From Paenibacillus sp. PastM-3 (GTDB lineage Bacteria > Bacillota > Bacilli > Paenibacillales > Paenibacillaceae): DNA of 64,000 bases. Positions 36,901 to 47,357 of this stretch are shown piece after piece (position 1 is the stretch's first letter; every line of letters begins with the position of its first letter). A model generated the notes under the pieces. The model had not been told where the DNA came from. It saw nothing but the letters and a program-made list of their open reading frames with translations, and searched no databases. Where the stretch lies: positions 434,001 through 498,000 of the forward strand of contig NZ_JARXXP010000001.1 of the NCBI RefSeq assembly GCF_029893965.1, written 5' to 3'. Both the position numbers and the translations under genes were made by a program.

Positions 36901-37908
36901 CTAGAAAATAGCAGACTCAGGTGCGACCTTTTTGGCAATCGAATTGACCGTCAGCACCAGAATAAATCCGACCAGTGACTGCATAAAGCCGATGGCTGCC
37001 GACATGCTCATATCCCCGAGATCCATCATGGCCCGGAACAGATACGTATCGATAACGTCCGTTGTCGGATACAGCAGCGGATTGCGCCCGATAATCGCGT
37101 AGATCATGCCGAAATCCCCGTTAAAAATCCCCCCGACCGCGAGAATCGTCAGCAGAATAACCGTCGGCTTCAGCAGCGGCAGTGTGATGTAGCGGATTTT
37201 CTGCAGCCGGCTGGCCCCGTCGATCGACGCCGATTCGTAAATATCGGGGTTGATGCCGGAGATCGTAGCCATATAGACAATCGATCCGAAGCCTGCGCCG
37301 TGCCAGATTTTGAGCAGCACAAGAATGAGCGGCCAGTATCCGGGTGAAGACAGCAGCTGAACCGTAGGCAACCCAAGCATCGACAGGATCTGGTTCACAA
37401 AGCCCCCGTCAGTTGCGACAAAAGCCATCACGAACATGGCCACGACGGTCCAGGACAGAAAATGCGGAAAGATCATGACTGATTGGGCGATTTTTTTGAA
37501 CCATTTTCCCCCAAGCTCCGTGATCATAATAGCGATCAGCACTGCAGCGAGCGTATTAAAGGTAATGAACAGCACGTTCAGGAACACGGTGTTCGTCACA
37601 ATTTTGATCCAGTCACCGGACTGGAAGAAGAACTGGAAATTTTTCAGTCCGACGAATTCGCTGCCGCCGATCCCTTTCATTGCTTTGAAATCCTGGAAGG
37701 CGATGATAATCCCGCCCATGGGCAAGTAAGCGAAGACGAAGAACCAGATTATCGCCGGCAGGGCCAGCAGGTACAGAAATTTGTTTTTGACCAGCTCCGC
37801 CAGGAACCCCCTGATTCTTCCCTGCGGCTTGTTCCGCGGATAAGTCTGTCCGGTGAGGCTGACTGTGTTGTTGCGCAATGTGAATCCTCCTTCAAGTTCG
37901 TTTGCCAT
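36901..37908 (-). CDS. Carbohydrate ABC transporter permease (LplB/YteP-like)
   Basis: This 335-residue permease has a long polar N-terminus, then LLALPAIIWFFVFAYLPMGGIIIAF and about six helices. The EAA loop reads IYESASIDGASRLQKIRYI. YteP/LplB proteins import pectin- or hemicellulose-derived oligosaccharides together with a YtcP/LplC partner. It is the first gene of the transporter-enzyme run; the 110 bases before it separate it from the regulator gene and probably hold its promoter. Confidence 0.92.
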   Translation of the reverse strand: MANELEGGFTLRNNTVSLTGQTYPRNKPQGRIRGFLAELVKNKFLYLLALPAIIWFFVFAYLPMGGIIIAFQDFKAMKGIGGSEFVGLKNFQFFFQSGDWIKIVTNTVFLNVLFITFNTLAAVLIAIMITELGGKWFKKIAQSVMIFPHFLSWTVVAMFVMAFVATDGGFVNQILSMLGLPTVQLLSSPGYWPLILVLLKIWHGAGFGSIVYMATISGINPDIYESASIDGASRLQKIRYITLPLLKPTVILLTILAVGGIFNGDFGMIYAIIGRNPLLYPTTDVIDTYLFRAMMDLGDMSMSAAIGFMQSLVGFILVLTVNSIAKKVAPESAIF

Positions 37909-38019
37909 TTCTTCCGGCCTGGCTTCACTTTAGCCTCCCTCAGCAATCCGGCATACCTCAAAATCCGCAGAAAAACCTATTTTCACCGCATAAACAGGGT
38001 TTAAAATCCGCTCATCCCC

Positions 38020-40326
38020 CTAATTTCTGCTTTTCCGGAAGTGATCCGGCGTTTTCCCGCTGTATTTCTTGAAGGAGATATAGAAGTATTTCGTATTGTT
38101 TATGCCTACCATCTCACCGATCCGGTTAGCCGGCAGGTCGGTTGTAAGCAGCAGCTCCTTCGCCTGCTCAAACCGGTAATCACTGATGTACTGGTTCAGG
38201 GAGACACAGGCGATATCCTTAAAAATCTTTCGCGTATAATTGACGGACAGTCCGGCAATCTCGGCCAGCACCTCTACGGAAAGATTCGGGTCCATGTAAG
38301 CCTGGCGGATATGCTGCCGTATTTTTTCCACAATCATCACGTTTTTCTCCGAGGACTGCTTGTCCCTCATGCTGATTGCTGATTCTGCGAGTCCCGCGAA
38401 CCACTCCTCCGCCTGTTCAAGCGTTTCACATTTGTACAGCTGCTGGCCGAGTGCTCCTATGTCGGTGCTTAGCCCGTTTCTGTCCGCTCCCGCCATCGCT
38501 TTGGAGGTCCGGGCAACAGTAAACAGCAGCTGGTTCAGCAGAATCATCGTTTCGTCAAAAGGCGCGTCGCCCAGAATAGCAAAGTATTCTTTAAGCGCTT
38601 GAACCGTTCTGTTGTAATCGCCGAGCTTCATGCCATCGGACACTTGCTTCTCCATCGCAGCAGACAGGGTGACCGCAACCGGTTCACGGCTGTCCTCAAT
38701 ATCTGCAGGAATCAGAGATCGTCTGCCTGACTGCAGCCGGTAGCGCGAAGCGTTATAGGCACTCTGCCATGAAGCCGGAATCTGCTGAAGCTCAGCGGCG
38801 TGCCGGCCGGTTGATGCTGTAACAGACAGCTTAAGGAAACGTTCCGTGTTGTGCTGGATATCCGTTAACAATTTGGCAACAAGAGCATCCCGGCCTTCAG
38901 GCTTAATCAGCAGCAGGTTGATCCGGTCTTCCCCTCCGTCAAAGCTATACAGCGGAAAATGGACCAAACCAAGCTCACCCGCGATATTGCAGATTCCGTA
39001 TTTCAGCAGCATCAGGTCGTTGCGTGTATAGGTCTCTGTCAGCTCACTGTAATCGTCAAGCCGCAGCATACAGATCTGGAAGCCGTCACCTGTCAGCGGG
39101 ATGCCTGACCGCTCCAGCTTATTTCTCATTTGCGTATCCTGGCTCCAGCCCCCCGTAACCAGCTGATGAAGCAGGTCGTTCCGCTCCGCCTGATGATAAC
39201 CGGCCATACTGTTCTGCAAATCCTGCACTCTGCTCTCCAGATACTGAAAGGCTCCGGATAATACGGCATATTCGCTAACCGGAGTGGTATGAGCGGCTGA
39301 TGCCGGCAGTGGCGGGATATTTTTGACCAGTCTGTGGATCGGGCTGTAAATCATACGGGTAAAAAAGGCGCCGCTCAGCAAAACGGCCACCAATATTACC
39401 GCTGTAACGATCAGGATATAGCTTCTCAGCTCATTTACCTGACTAAGCAGGGTCATGTAATTCACATCGCCGATAAATACCCAGCCCAGGCTGTCGGATT
39501 TGATGTAAAACAGGCGGTGAGCAGTCCCGTCTAGCTCCGTTTCAATTACACCTCGGCCGGAATCCGACTGCAGAATGCGATTCACCGCCTCCGAGCCGGT
39601 CAGTCTTGAGCTGATCATGGAATGCTCGGAATGGGAAATGACTATGCCCTGCCGGTTCAGAATCATTGACTGGAAGGAGCTGCTTCCGGCACCGTTCATC
39701 ATCATTTCCTGCAGCACCTGCTGGTCCAGATTGAGAATCATCGCTCCATTCGCTGTCTGGTCATCACGGGTGCTCATATAGGCCACTGAGATCAGATTGC
39801 CGCTGAACGGCTTCGTATCTGAGGTGAATGAGGTGGTTCTGGGGATAAAGATGCTGCCGCGCATGGCCCCGGGAGTACTAAGCAGCTCCAAAATCTGCCA
39901 GTCATAGAAATCAGCGAAGGACCTGGCTGTGGTCAGTGAGGAAAAAACCAGCTCATGCCGCGTATTGACCAGATAAACGGAGTGCACCAGCGGATTGCTG
40001 CTGACCAGATCGGTTAAGCTGTTGCCAATCCGCCCCATCATCCCGGTGTCAAACGCATTGGCATAAAAGCCTGCCTGGATATCAGCTGAGGCGTAAGCGT
40101 TTGCAAATTGCTGGTAGGCTGAGCTCAACAAAATATTCGCCGTATTGTAGGATTGCTCCAGCGACCGGTCCGTGGATTCAGTCAGCTCCTGCTTCAGGCT
40201 GTCCGATACTTTGGAGGTTATCGCTAAGGTCAGTGCTGCTATAATCAGCATTCCGACAAACAGATAGGACAGAATGATCCGGATCAACAAACTTTTCTTC
40301 AATAAAAAATGACGCATCCTGCTCAT
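38020..40326 (-). CDS. Membrane-bound AraC-family regulator, YesS-like
   Basis: This 768-residue one-component regulator has two transmembrane helices (about residues 12-35 and 285-310) flanking an extracytoplasmic sensor, a HAMP-like and cytoplasmic linker region, and an AraC DNA-binding domain at about 670-768 (NLSVEVLAEIAGLSVNYTR then IGEMVGINNTKYFYISFKK). The layout is that of B. subtilis YesS, which controls rhamnogalacturonan genes. The ATG at 40326 has AGGAG seven bases upstream; the frame extends to 40410 without SD. It lies between the lyase genes and the transporter operon and probably senses the oligosaccharide outside the cell and activates both. Confidence 0.88.
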   Translation of the reverse strand: MSRMRHFLLKKSLLIRIILSYLFVGMLIIAALTLAITSKVSDSLKQELTESTDRSLEQSYNTANILLSSAYQQFANAYASADIQAGFYANAFDTGMMGRIGNSLTDLVSSNPLVHSVYLVNTRHELVFSSLTTARSFADFYDWQILELLSTPGAMRGSIFIPRTTSFTSDTKPFSGNLISVAYMSTRDDQTANGAMILNLDQQVLQEMMMNGAGSSSFQSMILNRQGIVISHSEHSMISSRLTGSEAVNRILQSDSGRGVIETELDGTAHRLFYIKSDSLGWVFIGDVNYMTLLSQVNELRSYILIVTAVILVAVLLSGAFFTRMIYSPIHRLVKNIPPLPASAAHTTPVSEYAVLSGAFQYLESRVQDLQNSMAGYHQAERNDLLHQLVTGGWSQDTQMRNKLERSGIPLTGDGFQICMLRLDDYSELTETYTRNDLMLLKYGICNIAGELGLVHFPLYSFDGGEDRINLLLIKPEGRDALVAKLLTDIQHNTERFLKLSVTASTGRHAAELQQIPASWQSAYNASRYRLQSGRRSLIPADIEDSREPVAVTLSAAMEKQVSDGMKLGDYNRTVQALKEYFAILGDAPFDETMILLNQLLFTVARTSKAMAGADRNGLSTDIGALGQQLYKCETLEQAEEWFAGLAESAISMRDKQSSEKNVMIVEKIRQHIRQAYMDPNLSVEVLAEIAGLSVNYTRKIFKDIACVSLNQYISDYRFEQAKELLLTTDLPANRIGEMVGINNTKYFYISFKKYSGKTPDHFRKSRN

Positions 40327-40448
40327 GGCTTCGCTCCTGTTCTGTTTTCTTGTACCCTTCATTATAGGTAAAGGCTGACATGGCTTGGTATGTGCTTTTT
40401 TAAGCTTCATATGTGGTTAATTTAAGATCAGGCTGCCGCCGGGGTAAA

Positions 40449-40480
40449 TGAAAAGGCATGAAACGGCTGTTTCATGCCTT
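40449..40480 (-). terminator. Terminator after the second heparinase-type gene
   Basis: On the minus strand AAGGCATGAAAC pairs perfectly with GTTTCATGCCTT around a four-base loop, then TTTC. It overlaps the stop-codon region and separates the lyase transcript from the regulator gene. Confidence 0.85.
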
Positions 40481-40485
40481 ACAGT

Positions 40486-43400
40486 TTATACATTTGCGGC
40501 CAGCTCTTCACGGATCAGACTGCCGTTTCTGTATTCCTTAAGCTGCATTGTATTCTGCTGTGTTTTTATATCGTTCACACGGATTTCCTGTATCCGGCCA
40601 TCGTTAAGCTCCACGCGCACACAATCTGCATCTTCCGCATACACGGACCGGATCATCTGCTCCGATTCATAAGGCTCAACGATGGTAATATAACGGGCTG
40701 ACCGGCCATGTGTCCGGATGCCGTAGGTGATCCGCCGCTGAGCTTCGTCACCCGGGAAGGCATCCGCCCCGATCAGACCGGTAAAACGGACCGCCTGCAG
40801 TCCGTCAAGCGAGACCCGGATCAGCGCCTCCTGTTCATGATCGACCGGACTGGTTGGAACTGCATCCGGATATTCCGTGCCGATAATGGTTACACGTCCG
40901 CCCTCGTAATCCCTGCCGATCCCGCAGCCGCAGTCCACATTCACATACTCCGGGGATAAATCACTTAATTTAAGCGCCTGCCCATCGGCCGTATGGATGA
41001 GGGCTTCGCCCCAGAACAGGCCCTGCTTCGAGCGTACCGGGTAATTCTGTTCCGTATACAGCGGATGATTACGGACCCGCAGGGTCAGATTCTTCATTTC
41101 TTCCTTGAGAGCAAGGTCTACTCTGCCCTCACCCAGCAGCCAGGCGCCGAAGCTTCCCTCTGTAAGCACCTTCCCGTCAGCCTCCACTTTATAGTCCAGC
41201 GGAATGGTAATGCCGTGATACTCTGCCGCCCGGCCGGTCATCTGCACACTCTGCTGCGGCCAGGCGGTATGAACATCCAGCTTAAGCAGGCCGGGGGTAT
41301 TGTAAGCAGTCCTTGTTCCCCGCAAATCTTCTCCCTCACCGAATACAGTCTCGAAGCGGGCAACGCTTGGACCCTCCGCATTATACCAGCGGCAATCGGT
41401 AATGAACTGTCCGTCCGACAGCGGATTGTCACACCATTGTCCGGTGTGCCTGAGCCTGGTCAGTGTTTCCGCCTGCAGCTCCTTGAAGCCTTTGATCTGG
41501 AACAGGCAGTCGAACTGATGCTCCTGCTCTCCTTCCAGGTAATCAAACAGGACGATGAAATCATCCGTTATCCCTATAATCCGCTTCTGGCGGATTGGCT
41601 CCGTGTAGCCAGACAGCTCGCCATACTGCGCACCCGGAGGCGTCTCCGGAAGGGAGCTGGCATTCATTCTGCAGCGCTCCTCCAGCGTTTCGCCGTCATT
41701 GTATACCATGCCGCCGTAAGGCGGGTAAGCCCAACGGGAGGTAACCTCCACAGCAGCGGCTTGCAGCGCATGTCCGCTGTAGAACAGCGTTCTCCTGGAA
41801 TCCGCCGGTACCTGCAGCTTGCCGTCAACGGTCACCATATTTTTGGCCAGCGAATTCTGCACATAAAACTTATACATAAAATGGCCGTAGCCCCACCATA
41901 CATGCTCGGGGTTGAAGAAGCTGCGACCATATCTCATTACAGAGAGCAGGCCGGTTTTGTCAAAATGGCCGTGTGCGTAACCGTGTGAGCCATATCTCAG
42001 CACGGCCTGAATCTGTTCCCGCTGCTCCCTTCCGGCAGCTCTGCTCCGCAGCATCGCAACACCCACATTATCGGAGCAGGCATTACTTCCGGTGTAAGAG
42101 GATTGGACATCCGGCAGCTCCGCGTGTCCGAATACCGGATCGGCCGATGCGTTCATCTTAATAACCGGAACATATTCAGGGTCTTGATAGTACGAGTAGG
42201 CCAGATCATAGGTTGATCCGAAATGGACACCCTCCAGCTTTTTCTCCTCGGAATCGCTGATCCCGAACAGCACGCCCCTATAATCAAGAAAAGGAAGTGT
42301 CGCATCAAACATATCTTTTATCCGGATATAGCCCTTCCTGTTGCCGCCCCAGCGCTTATTGTACATTCCGAAACGGAATGCGGCGTCCTTCCCTCCGAAA
42401 GTGCTGTTAACCTCATCATTAAAGGGAGCAGCGAAATGGGTGTGAAGGATATTAATACCGAACGGCAATAGCGCATGGGCCGTATGGAGGTACATGGAGG
42501 ATACCCATGTGTTGTAGCTGACTGAGCATTCATGCCACCAGCCGTCATTGAACAGCCCGTATTTCAGCTGCTCGATTGAGCCGCCCGGACCGAACACGAA
42601 CCGCAGCGCCCGCTCCATATCCTGAATAGCCAGCGCACAGTAGAACGCTCCCGTTATCTCTGACAGCAGCCAGTTGGAGATGTGCCCTCTGCGAATATGG
42701 TGATCGAGAATATCCATATAGCTGCGGAAGCATTCTTCGATTCCCCGGTGCTCCTCAGCTGTCAGCACACCGGCATCATGGATAATGTCATAAGGAATAG
42801 CGAGATGCTGAAAAAAATGCCCTTCCTGCACATAGCTCTGGCTGCAGCCCTTCAGCTTCTTAGGATAGCCGGTGTCCTTATCTATGAAATACCGGAAGAA
42901 CCTTGCCACCTTCTCTGCATAACGGATTTCTCCGGTCAGTGCATACGCATATGCAGCAGACATGATGTAATGCTCTACCCGGGTATCATAGCAATAGTCG
43001 CGTTCATCTACAGGCACCGGCGGCACTACTGTCCAAGCCTCGGCATCCTCCAGTATTTGCTTATAGCCCGGCTGGAAGCATTCATGCTGGCCGATTAAGG
43101 CTCGGCGCTCCGCCCACTGCTGCTTATTCCAATATATATAAGGATGCTGCAGCTTCCGCAGCGTTTTCAGCTCCAGCTGTACTGCGCTTCCGCCGTCCCC
43201 GTTGGCTGTGAATGTCAGGACGGTATCCTCATAACCGCCGGGCACCATCCGTTCATGCACCTGAACGGTTGCGGTCACTTCCTGTGATGCGTATGGAGCC
43301 AGTTCAAAACCAGCAGGCACGATTCCCGCCTGCAGTGACTCCCAGCCGGTAAAATGCTGCTTCACGCCTACATGCTGCGGACGGTCCGTACAGTTATATA

Positions 43401-43911
43401 CTCTCATTGTGTAGGCTACCTGCTCCCCGGCTTCCCCGGACTTGCCCTTTATCTTAGCCTGCACATGCAGCTTCTCTCCCTTAACGAGCCGTGCAGAGGC
43501 CAGCACTGCATTGCCGGCTAGCTCAAAGCTGCGGAGAAACCGCCAGATGTTTGCTTTGGCCGACTCTATGGCAAAATCCTGGAGGCGCACCTTTGTCTCA
43601 TGAGTGCCTGCTCCGGCAAGCTTAACCTCTGCAATTACAGGTTCATGGCCTGCAAAGCCTGCCCGGATCGTGATTTCGGCTGGCTCATCTCCGGTGCGAA
43701 GTTCGAGAATCAGGCCGAACCAGTCCAGTGCATCCAGTGTACCGTGATGTCCCCGCTCAAAGCCGATCGGGTACCAGTCATCCAGAGCAGGATCTGCGGG
43801 ATACTCCAGCAGAAGTGTGTTCTGCAGATTGTACACTGTTTCAGGAGAGCTATCTTCCGGAGTACTATCTGATATCCTCCATTCCTTAAGCAAATCTACA
43901 TGAAATTTCAT
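40486..43911 (-). CDS. Large heparinase II/III-family protein (1141 residues)
   Basis: The first 280 residues form beta-rich domains unlike a signal peptide. Then follow an alpha/alpha toroid (about 290-620, HYIMSAAYAYALTGEIRYAE, HISNWLLSEITGAFYCA) and the heparinase II/III beta-sandwich (GSHGYAHGHFDKTGLLSVMRYG; Tyr and His typical of the lyase site). The C-terminal 200 residues are extra and unassigned. Family members cleave uronic-acid polysaccharides by beta-elimination, leaving the ends GH88 removes. It starts on an ATGA overlap with the preceding lyase gene, so the two are coupled. Absence of an export signal suggests cytosolic action on oligosaccharides. Confidence 0.83.
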   Translation of the reverse strand: MKFHVDLLKEWRISDSTPEDSSPETVYNLQNTLLLEYPADPALDDWYPIGFERGHHGTLDALDWFGLILELRTGDEPAEITIRAGFAGHEPVIAEVKLAGAGTHETKVRLQDFAIESAKANIWRFLRSFELAGNAVLASARLVKGEKLHVQAKIKGKSGEAGEQVAYTMRVYNCTDRPQHVGVKQHFTGWESLQAGIVPAGFELAPYASQEVTATVQVHERMVPGGYEDTVLTFTANGDGGSAVQLELKTLRKLQHPYIYWNKQQWAERRALIGQHECFQPGYKQILEDAEAWTVVPPVPVDERDYCYDTRVEHYIMSAAYAYALTGEIRYAEKVARFFRYFIDKDTGYPKKLKGCSQSYVQEGHFFQHLAIPYDIIHDAGVLTAEEHRGIEECFRSYMDILDHHIRRGHISNWLLSEITGAFYCALAIQDMERALRFVFGPGGSIEQLKYGLFNDGWWHECSVSYNTWVSSMYLHTAHALLPFGINILHTHFAAPFNDEVNSTFGGKDAAFRFGMYNKRWGGNRKGYIRIKDMFDATLPFLDYRGVLFGISDSEEKKLEGVHFGSTYDLAYSYYQDPEYVPVIKMNASADPVFGHAELPDVQSSYTGSNACSDNVGVAMLRSRAAGREQREQIQAVLRYGSHGYAHGHFDKTGLLSVMRYGRSFFNPEHVWWGYGHFMYKFYVQNSLAKNMVTVDGKLQVPADSRRTLFYSGHALQAAAVEVTSRWAYPPYGGMVYNDGETLEERCRMNASSLPETPPGAQYGELSGYTEPIRQKRIIGITDDFIVLFDYLEGEQEHQFDCLFQIKGFKELQAETLTRLRHTGQWCDNPLSDGQFITDCRWYNAEGPSVARFETVFGEGEDLRGTRTAYNTPGLLKLDVHTAWPQQSVQMTGRAAEYHGITIPLDYKVEADGKVLTEGSFGAWLLGEGRVDLALKEEMKNLTLRVRNHPLYTEQNYPVRSKQGLFWGEALIHTADGQALKLSDLSPEYVNVDCGCGIGRDYEGGRVTIIGTEYPDAVPTSPVDHEQEALIRVSLDGLQAVRFTGLIGADAFPGDEAQRRITYGIRTHGRSARYITIVEPYESEQMIRSVYAEDADCVRVELNDGRIQEIRVNDIKTQQNTMQLKEYRNGSLIREELAANV

Positions 43912-46900
43912 TGTTCCGCCGCACCCTTCGCTCCGGCTGTTACCAGCCGCACCCCATATTGTCCCTTTACCGACTCCAAGGTGAAATCATGCGTTTCTGT
44001 CAGCAGCGTATACTTCCCATTCTGCTTTTTGTTTACCTGAAGATGGCTTTGGCCGCTTTCCAGCGGATACAGGACAGTAAGAAATCCGTCTTTGGCATCT
44101 GCGGTTGCCCGGATGTAGTCCATCAGGGTTACGCCGCATTCGGTTCTGCCGAAGAATGCTGTAGACCGTCCCTGTTCGATCGCTAGTGACTGCTGGGGAT
44201 GCAGAAATACGGTTTGCAGTTCCATGCCATACATCCCTTGGGAATACACGCTGCTGCCCTGGACAGTGCTTTGTTGTGCCGCCACCGGAAGACTGAATTG
44301 TACAAGACCCTCAAATTCCTCTATGGTGTCACGGATAATATAGAGCTGGGCCTGCTTATGGCAGGTTATATGGCGGATATGCCGGCCTTTTCCTTCAGGG
44401 TTGGCAATTTCGATTGTGATACTGTCTATATAAAGCCCAAGCTGCACCTCCAGCACTCTGCTGCTCCGCGGCACATCCGTCCAGCCTCGTTCCAGGCTGA
44501 ACGTTCCGGCTGACAGATTGATAACACCTGTGTCATCCGCGCGCATTTCCGCCCTGGCGGTTGCGAACTGCAGACAGGCATGGGAATACGAGCTGATAAA
44601 CCAGCTGGTGCTGCTGTCAAAATAACCTTCAATACCCGGGTCCATCACTAATGGGACTCCGTTCTTATACAGAATGAACGAGCCCTGATCCAGATGACCG
44701 TGGGCAACCGGCTCCGGACTGGACATGACAGCAAAATAGTTGTGCTCAGGCGTGCCGTAGCCGCTGCGGAACACATAGATGCCTGCATGCGGATATGCGG
44801 CCGTTGAGCTTAATTCAAGCGGTGATTCAGGGACATAACGGCTGCCTTGCGAGAGCAGGTTTTCGAGCACAATCCCTTCCCCCCACAGCTTTTTGAACGG
44901 TCTGCCCGCATTAGTCCAGGTGTGATACATCCGGTCTGCCAGCTTCTGGTCAACCTCGGCCACATCACTCAGATAGGTTGCGAAGCTGCCGAATTCGCCT
45001 CCCCCGCCAAGCGCATGATCGCCGAAGGGCGGTGTACCGATCCGTCCGCCGAAGTATTCATAGCCCGGTGTCTGCATCTCTATGGAATAACCGAACATCC
45101 GGGCGAGCGGAGTGGTATGGAACCAGTTGTCACCTGTAATGTTGCGGGATGCCTTGGCGTAGCCGGCGAACCGCTCCAGCGCCGCATGGTGATAGCGGAT
45201 CGACTCCGGCCAGGAGTAGTCAGGGTTCACATTTAGCCTGAGCTGGGCCTTCAGAATCATGTCCGCATTATACAGCCAGGTGTAACGGTTCGGAAAATCG
45301 TTTAACACCATCATCATGAGTCCGGTGCCGGCGCACATATCTGTCTGCCAGTTGCTGCAGCCCTCCTGGGCAGCCAGGTCTGTCCATTCCGTCCGATCGC
45401 GCAGATCGAGCATGTAACGGAGCATATACTCTACCAGTGAATAGAAATGTTTCTTTTCTTCACTGGAAAAGATTCCGGCCTGCTTAATCATGGAATAGCT
45501 GACTGCTGCGCTGCTCAGGAGACGGCCGCCTTGCACCGCACCGTAGCTGTCGCTTCCTTCCGGACGAAGGTTTACCGCCATCCAATGCTCTGCTCCCTGG
45601 CAGAAGTCATGCAGGATATAAATAAGGGCATTTTTAACCTTTAAGGCATAGTTTATCTCTCCGGTTAGCGCATACTGGATAGCGTCACACTGCATCGCCA
45701 GCTGGTAACGGCCGCCCGGAACCGATGATTTGCGGTTGAAGCTGTAGGCGTATTCCCCTGCCGGCTGGCCGGCTTCATCCCGGAACGAAATGACTGCTTT
45801 CAGGCCGCTTTTCAGCTTGCCGTCCAGCTTCGCGTCGAAGGTCAAGGTGTAACGTCCCCCGCGCTCTACCGGGATTTGTTCGTTATAGGTCCATGCCCCT
45901 TCATCTTCTATCCCGGGATTACAGATATATAGGGAGCGGTGTACTGTTCCGGCTCTGTAACGGGGGCCGACCTCTGAAGAAGGGTTCGCCTCCCGGGGAT
46001 GCTTGCGGTCACCGCCGCCGCAGTACGGATATCGGCTCTCCCATTGCATAGCCGGATTGCCTTTTCGGGCTTCCGGTGTCCAAAAATCCGGCGCTGAATG
46101 GCCTTCATCAAAGCCGGAATTATGGATCGTCAGGCTTGCACCGCTTGCCGACAGGATTTCCAGATTATCGATCCACACATGGCCGAGTCCCTGCTCCTCA
46201 TTGTCCTCAGCTGGCAGAACAAAGGACAGGGTAGCTGTGGATGCATTATCCGGTGCCCGGAAGTTGGCGATTTTGTCTGTGGAGCTCCACAGGTAGAAAT
46301 GATTGTTCAGCTCTTCATAAGCTGTATCTTTTTCAGCGATCAAGGATACGGCTAACTGAAGCTCCTCCAGACTAAATTGTCCGGAGATTGCGGCAATTTG
46401 CTCGTACTGCCCCCGGATCAGCGGATCTTCGGCGACAAGCTGCTGCAGCTGCCCAAGCTCCCGGCTGGTCACATACAATGAGGCTGCCGGATCGATATCG
46501 GTACGCAGCACCCGGGAATGACGGCATTCCCGGAGCCGGTTGAAGCAATCTACAACGGCGAGGGCTAGCGCTTCGCCGGATGTCTTTGGATCGAAGCTGG
46601 TTGCCGCCAGCTGTAGTGCTTTTGCTGAAGCTTGGAGCTTCCGGACAGCTTTAGGAGCATAGCAGCCGATTTCTTTTTCTATATGAGCATCTTTTAAAAG
46701 CTCAGCTGCTTTTTCCAGTGCCAGTTTTGCCTTGATTAGAAGCTGCTCTTTACCGCCGTAGAGCATATCCTGGGTCTCGAACCAGCCCAGCGCAGGTCCG
46801 AGCCCGTAGCAGGTATATACGCTGCCCGTTTTGTCGAAGGGCGGGACCATTGTAAATCTTTTGGCCGCAAAAAGTACCGCTTCCTCAGTCCGCGGAGTAT

Positions 46901-47138
46901 AAAACTCCCGGTTACGCCTGAAGGGTACATTATCACCGTTGTCTAGCGCCTGATAGGCTGCCTCCATCATATCGGTTAATGCGAGCTTGGCGCCGTCCGT
47001 GTAAAATTGTCCTCTGGCTTCTAATATAGCCTCTGCTTTATCCAGCAGAGCCCGAAGCTTATCTCTGCTCTCAGTTGAACCATTCAACGTGATTTCCCCG
47101 CCTTTTCTGTTAAGTAAATTCGTTGTTTGCCCGAACAT
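43908..47138 (-). CDS. Large heparinase II/III-family protein (1076 residues)
   Basis: An N-terminal helical region (about 1-270) contains a carbohydrate-binding-like insert around 290-470 (VWIDNLEILSASGASLTIHN, RGGRYTLTFDAKLDGKL). Helical toroid segments (WQTDMCAGTGLMMMVLNDFP, WFHTTPLARMFGYSIEMQTP) and a beta-sandwich follow, with SPEPVAHGHLDQGSFILYKN as the heparinase signature. There is no signal peptide. It is first in the lyase operon. The ATG at 47138 lacks an SD; a TTG at 47087 has AGGCGGGG upstream and may be the true start. Substrate could be a glycosaminoglycan-, alginate- or ulvan-like polymer. Confidence 0.8.
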   Translation of the reverse strand: MFGQTTNLLNRKGGEITLNGSTESRDKLRALLDKAEAILEARGQFYTDGAKLALTDMMEAAYQALDNGDNVPFRRNREFYTPRTEEAVLFAAKRFTMVPPFDKTGSVYTCYGLGPALGWFETQDMLYGGKEQLLIKAKLALEKAAELLKDAHIEKEIGCYAPKAVRKLQASAKALQLAATSFDPKTSGEALALAVVDCFNRLRECRHSRVLRTDIDPAASLYVTSRELGQLQQLVAEDPLIRGQYEQIAAISGQFSLEELQLAVSLIAEKDTAYEELNNHFYLWSSTDKIANFRAPDNASTATLSFVLPAEDNEEQGLGHVWIDNLEILSASGASLTIHNSGFDEGHSAPDFWTPEARKGNPAMQWESRYPYCGGGDRKHPREANPSSEVGPRYRAGTVHRSLYICNPGIEDEGAWTYNEQIPVERGGRYTLTFDAKLDGKLKSGLKAVISFRDEAGQPAGEYAYSFNRKSSVPGGRYQLAMQCDAIQYALTGEINYALKVKNALIYILHDFCQGAEHWMAVNLRPEGSDSYGAVQGGRLLSSAAVSYSMIKQAGIFSSEEKKHFYSLVEYMLRYMLDLRDRTEWTDLAAQEGCSNWQTDMCAGTGLMMMVLNDFPNRYTWLYNADMILKAQLRLNVNPDYSWPESIRYHHAALERFAGYAKASRNITGDNWFHTTPLARMFGYSIEMQTPGYEYFGGRIGTPPFGDHALGGGGEFGSFATYLSDVAEVDQKLADRMYHTWTNAGRPFKKLWGEGIVLENLLSQGSRYVPESPLELSSTAAYPHAGIYVFRSGYGTPEHNYFAVMSSPEPVAHGHLDQGSFILYKNGVPLVMDPGIEGYFDSSTSWFISSYSHACLQFATARAEMRADDTGVINLSAGTFSLERGWTDVPRSSRVLEVQLGLYIDSITIEIANPEGKGRHIRHITCHKQAQLYIIRDTIEEFEGLVQFSLPVAAQQSTVQGSSVYSQGMYGMELQTVFLHPQQSLAIEQGRSTAFFGRTECGVTLMDYIRATADAKDGFLTVLYPLESGQSHLQVNKKQNGKYTLLTETHDFTLESVKGQYGVRLVTAGAKGAAEQ

Positions 47139-47357
47139 AATCGCAGAGAAACCTGAGGTTAACCAGCCCCAATATGTAACGATCGCCCCAATCTGAAATA
47201 CACAGTCTACTGATTGGTTTGAATTTTGATGTTTTAGTTAGGTGAATGGTCTATGCGTTGTATATGGTGATATAAGATTAGATTAGAGGCGGCCGGCGTT
47301 AACCGGTCTGCAGCTCTTCCAGATTATGTTATAGTTAGGCAGAAGGAGTGAGCACAC

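Noticed and set aside
40993..41988. Plus-strand frame of 331 codons
   Set aside because: It is opposite the heparinase-type gene and shows no recognisable domain or SD.
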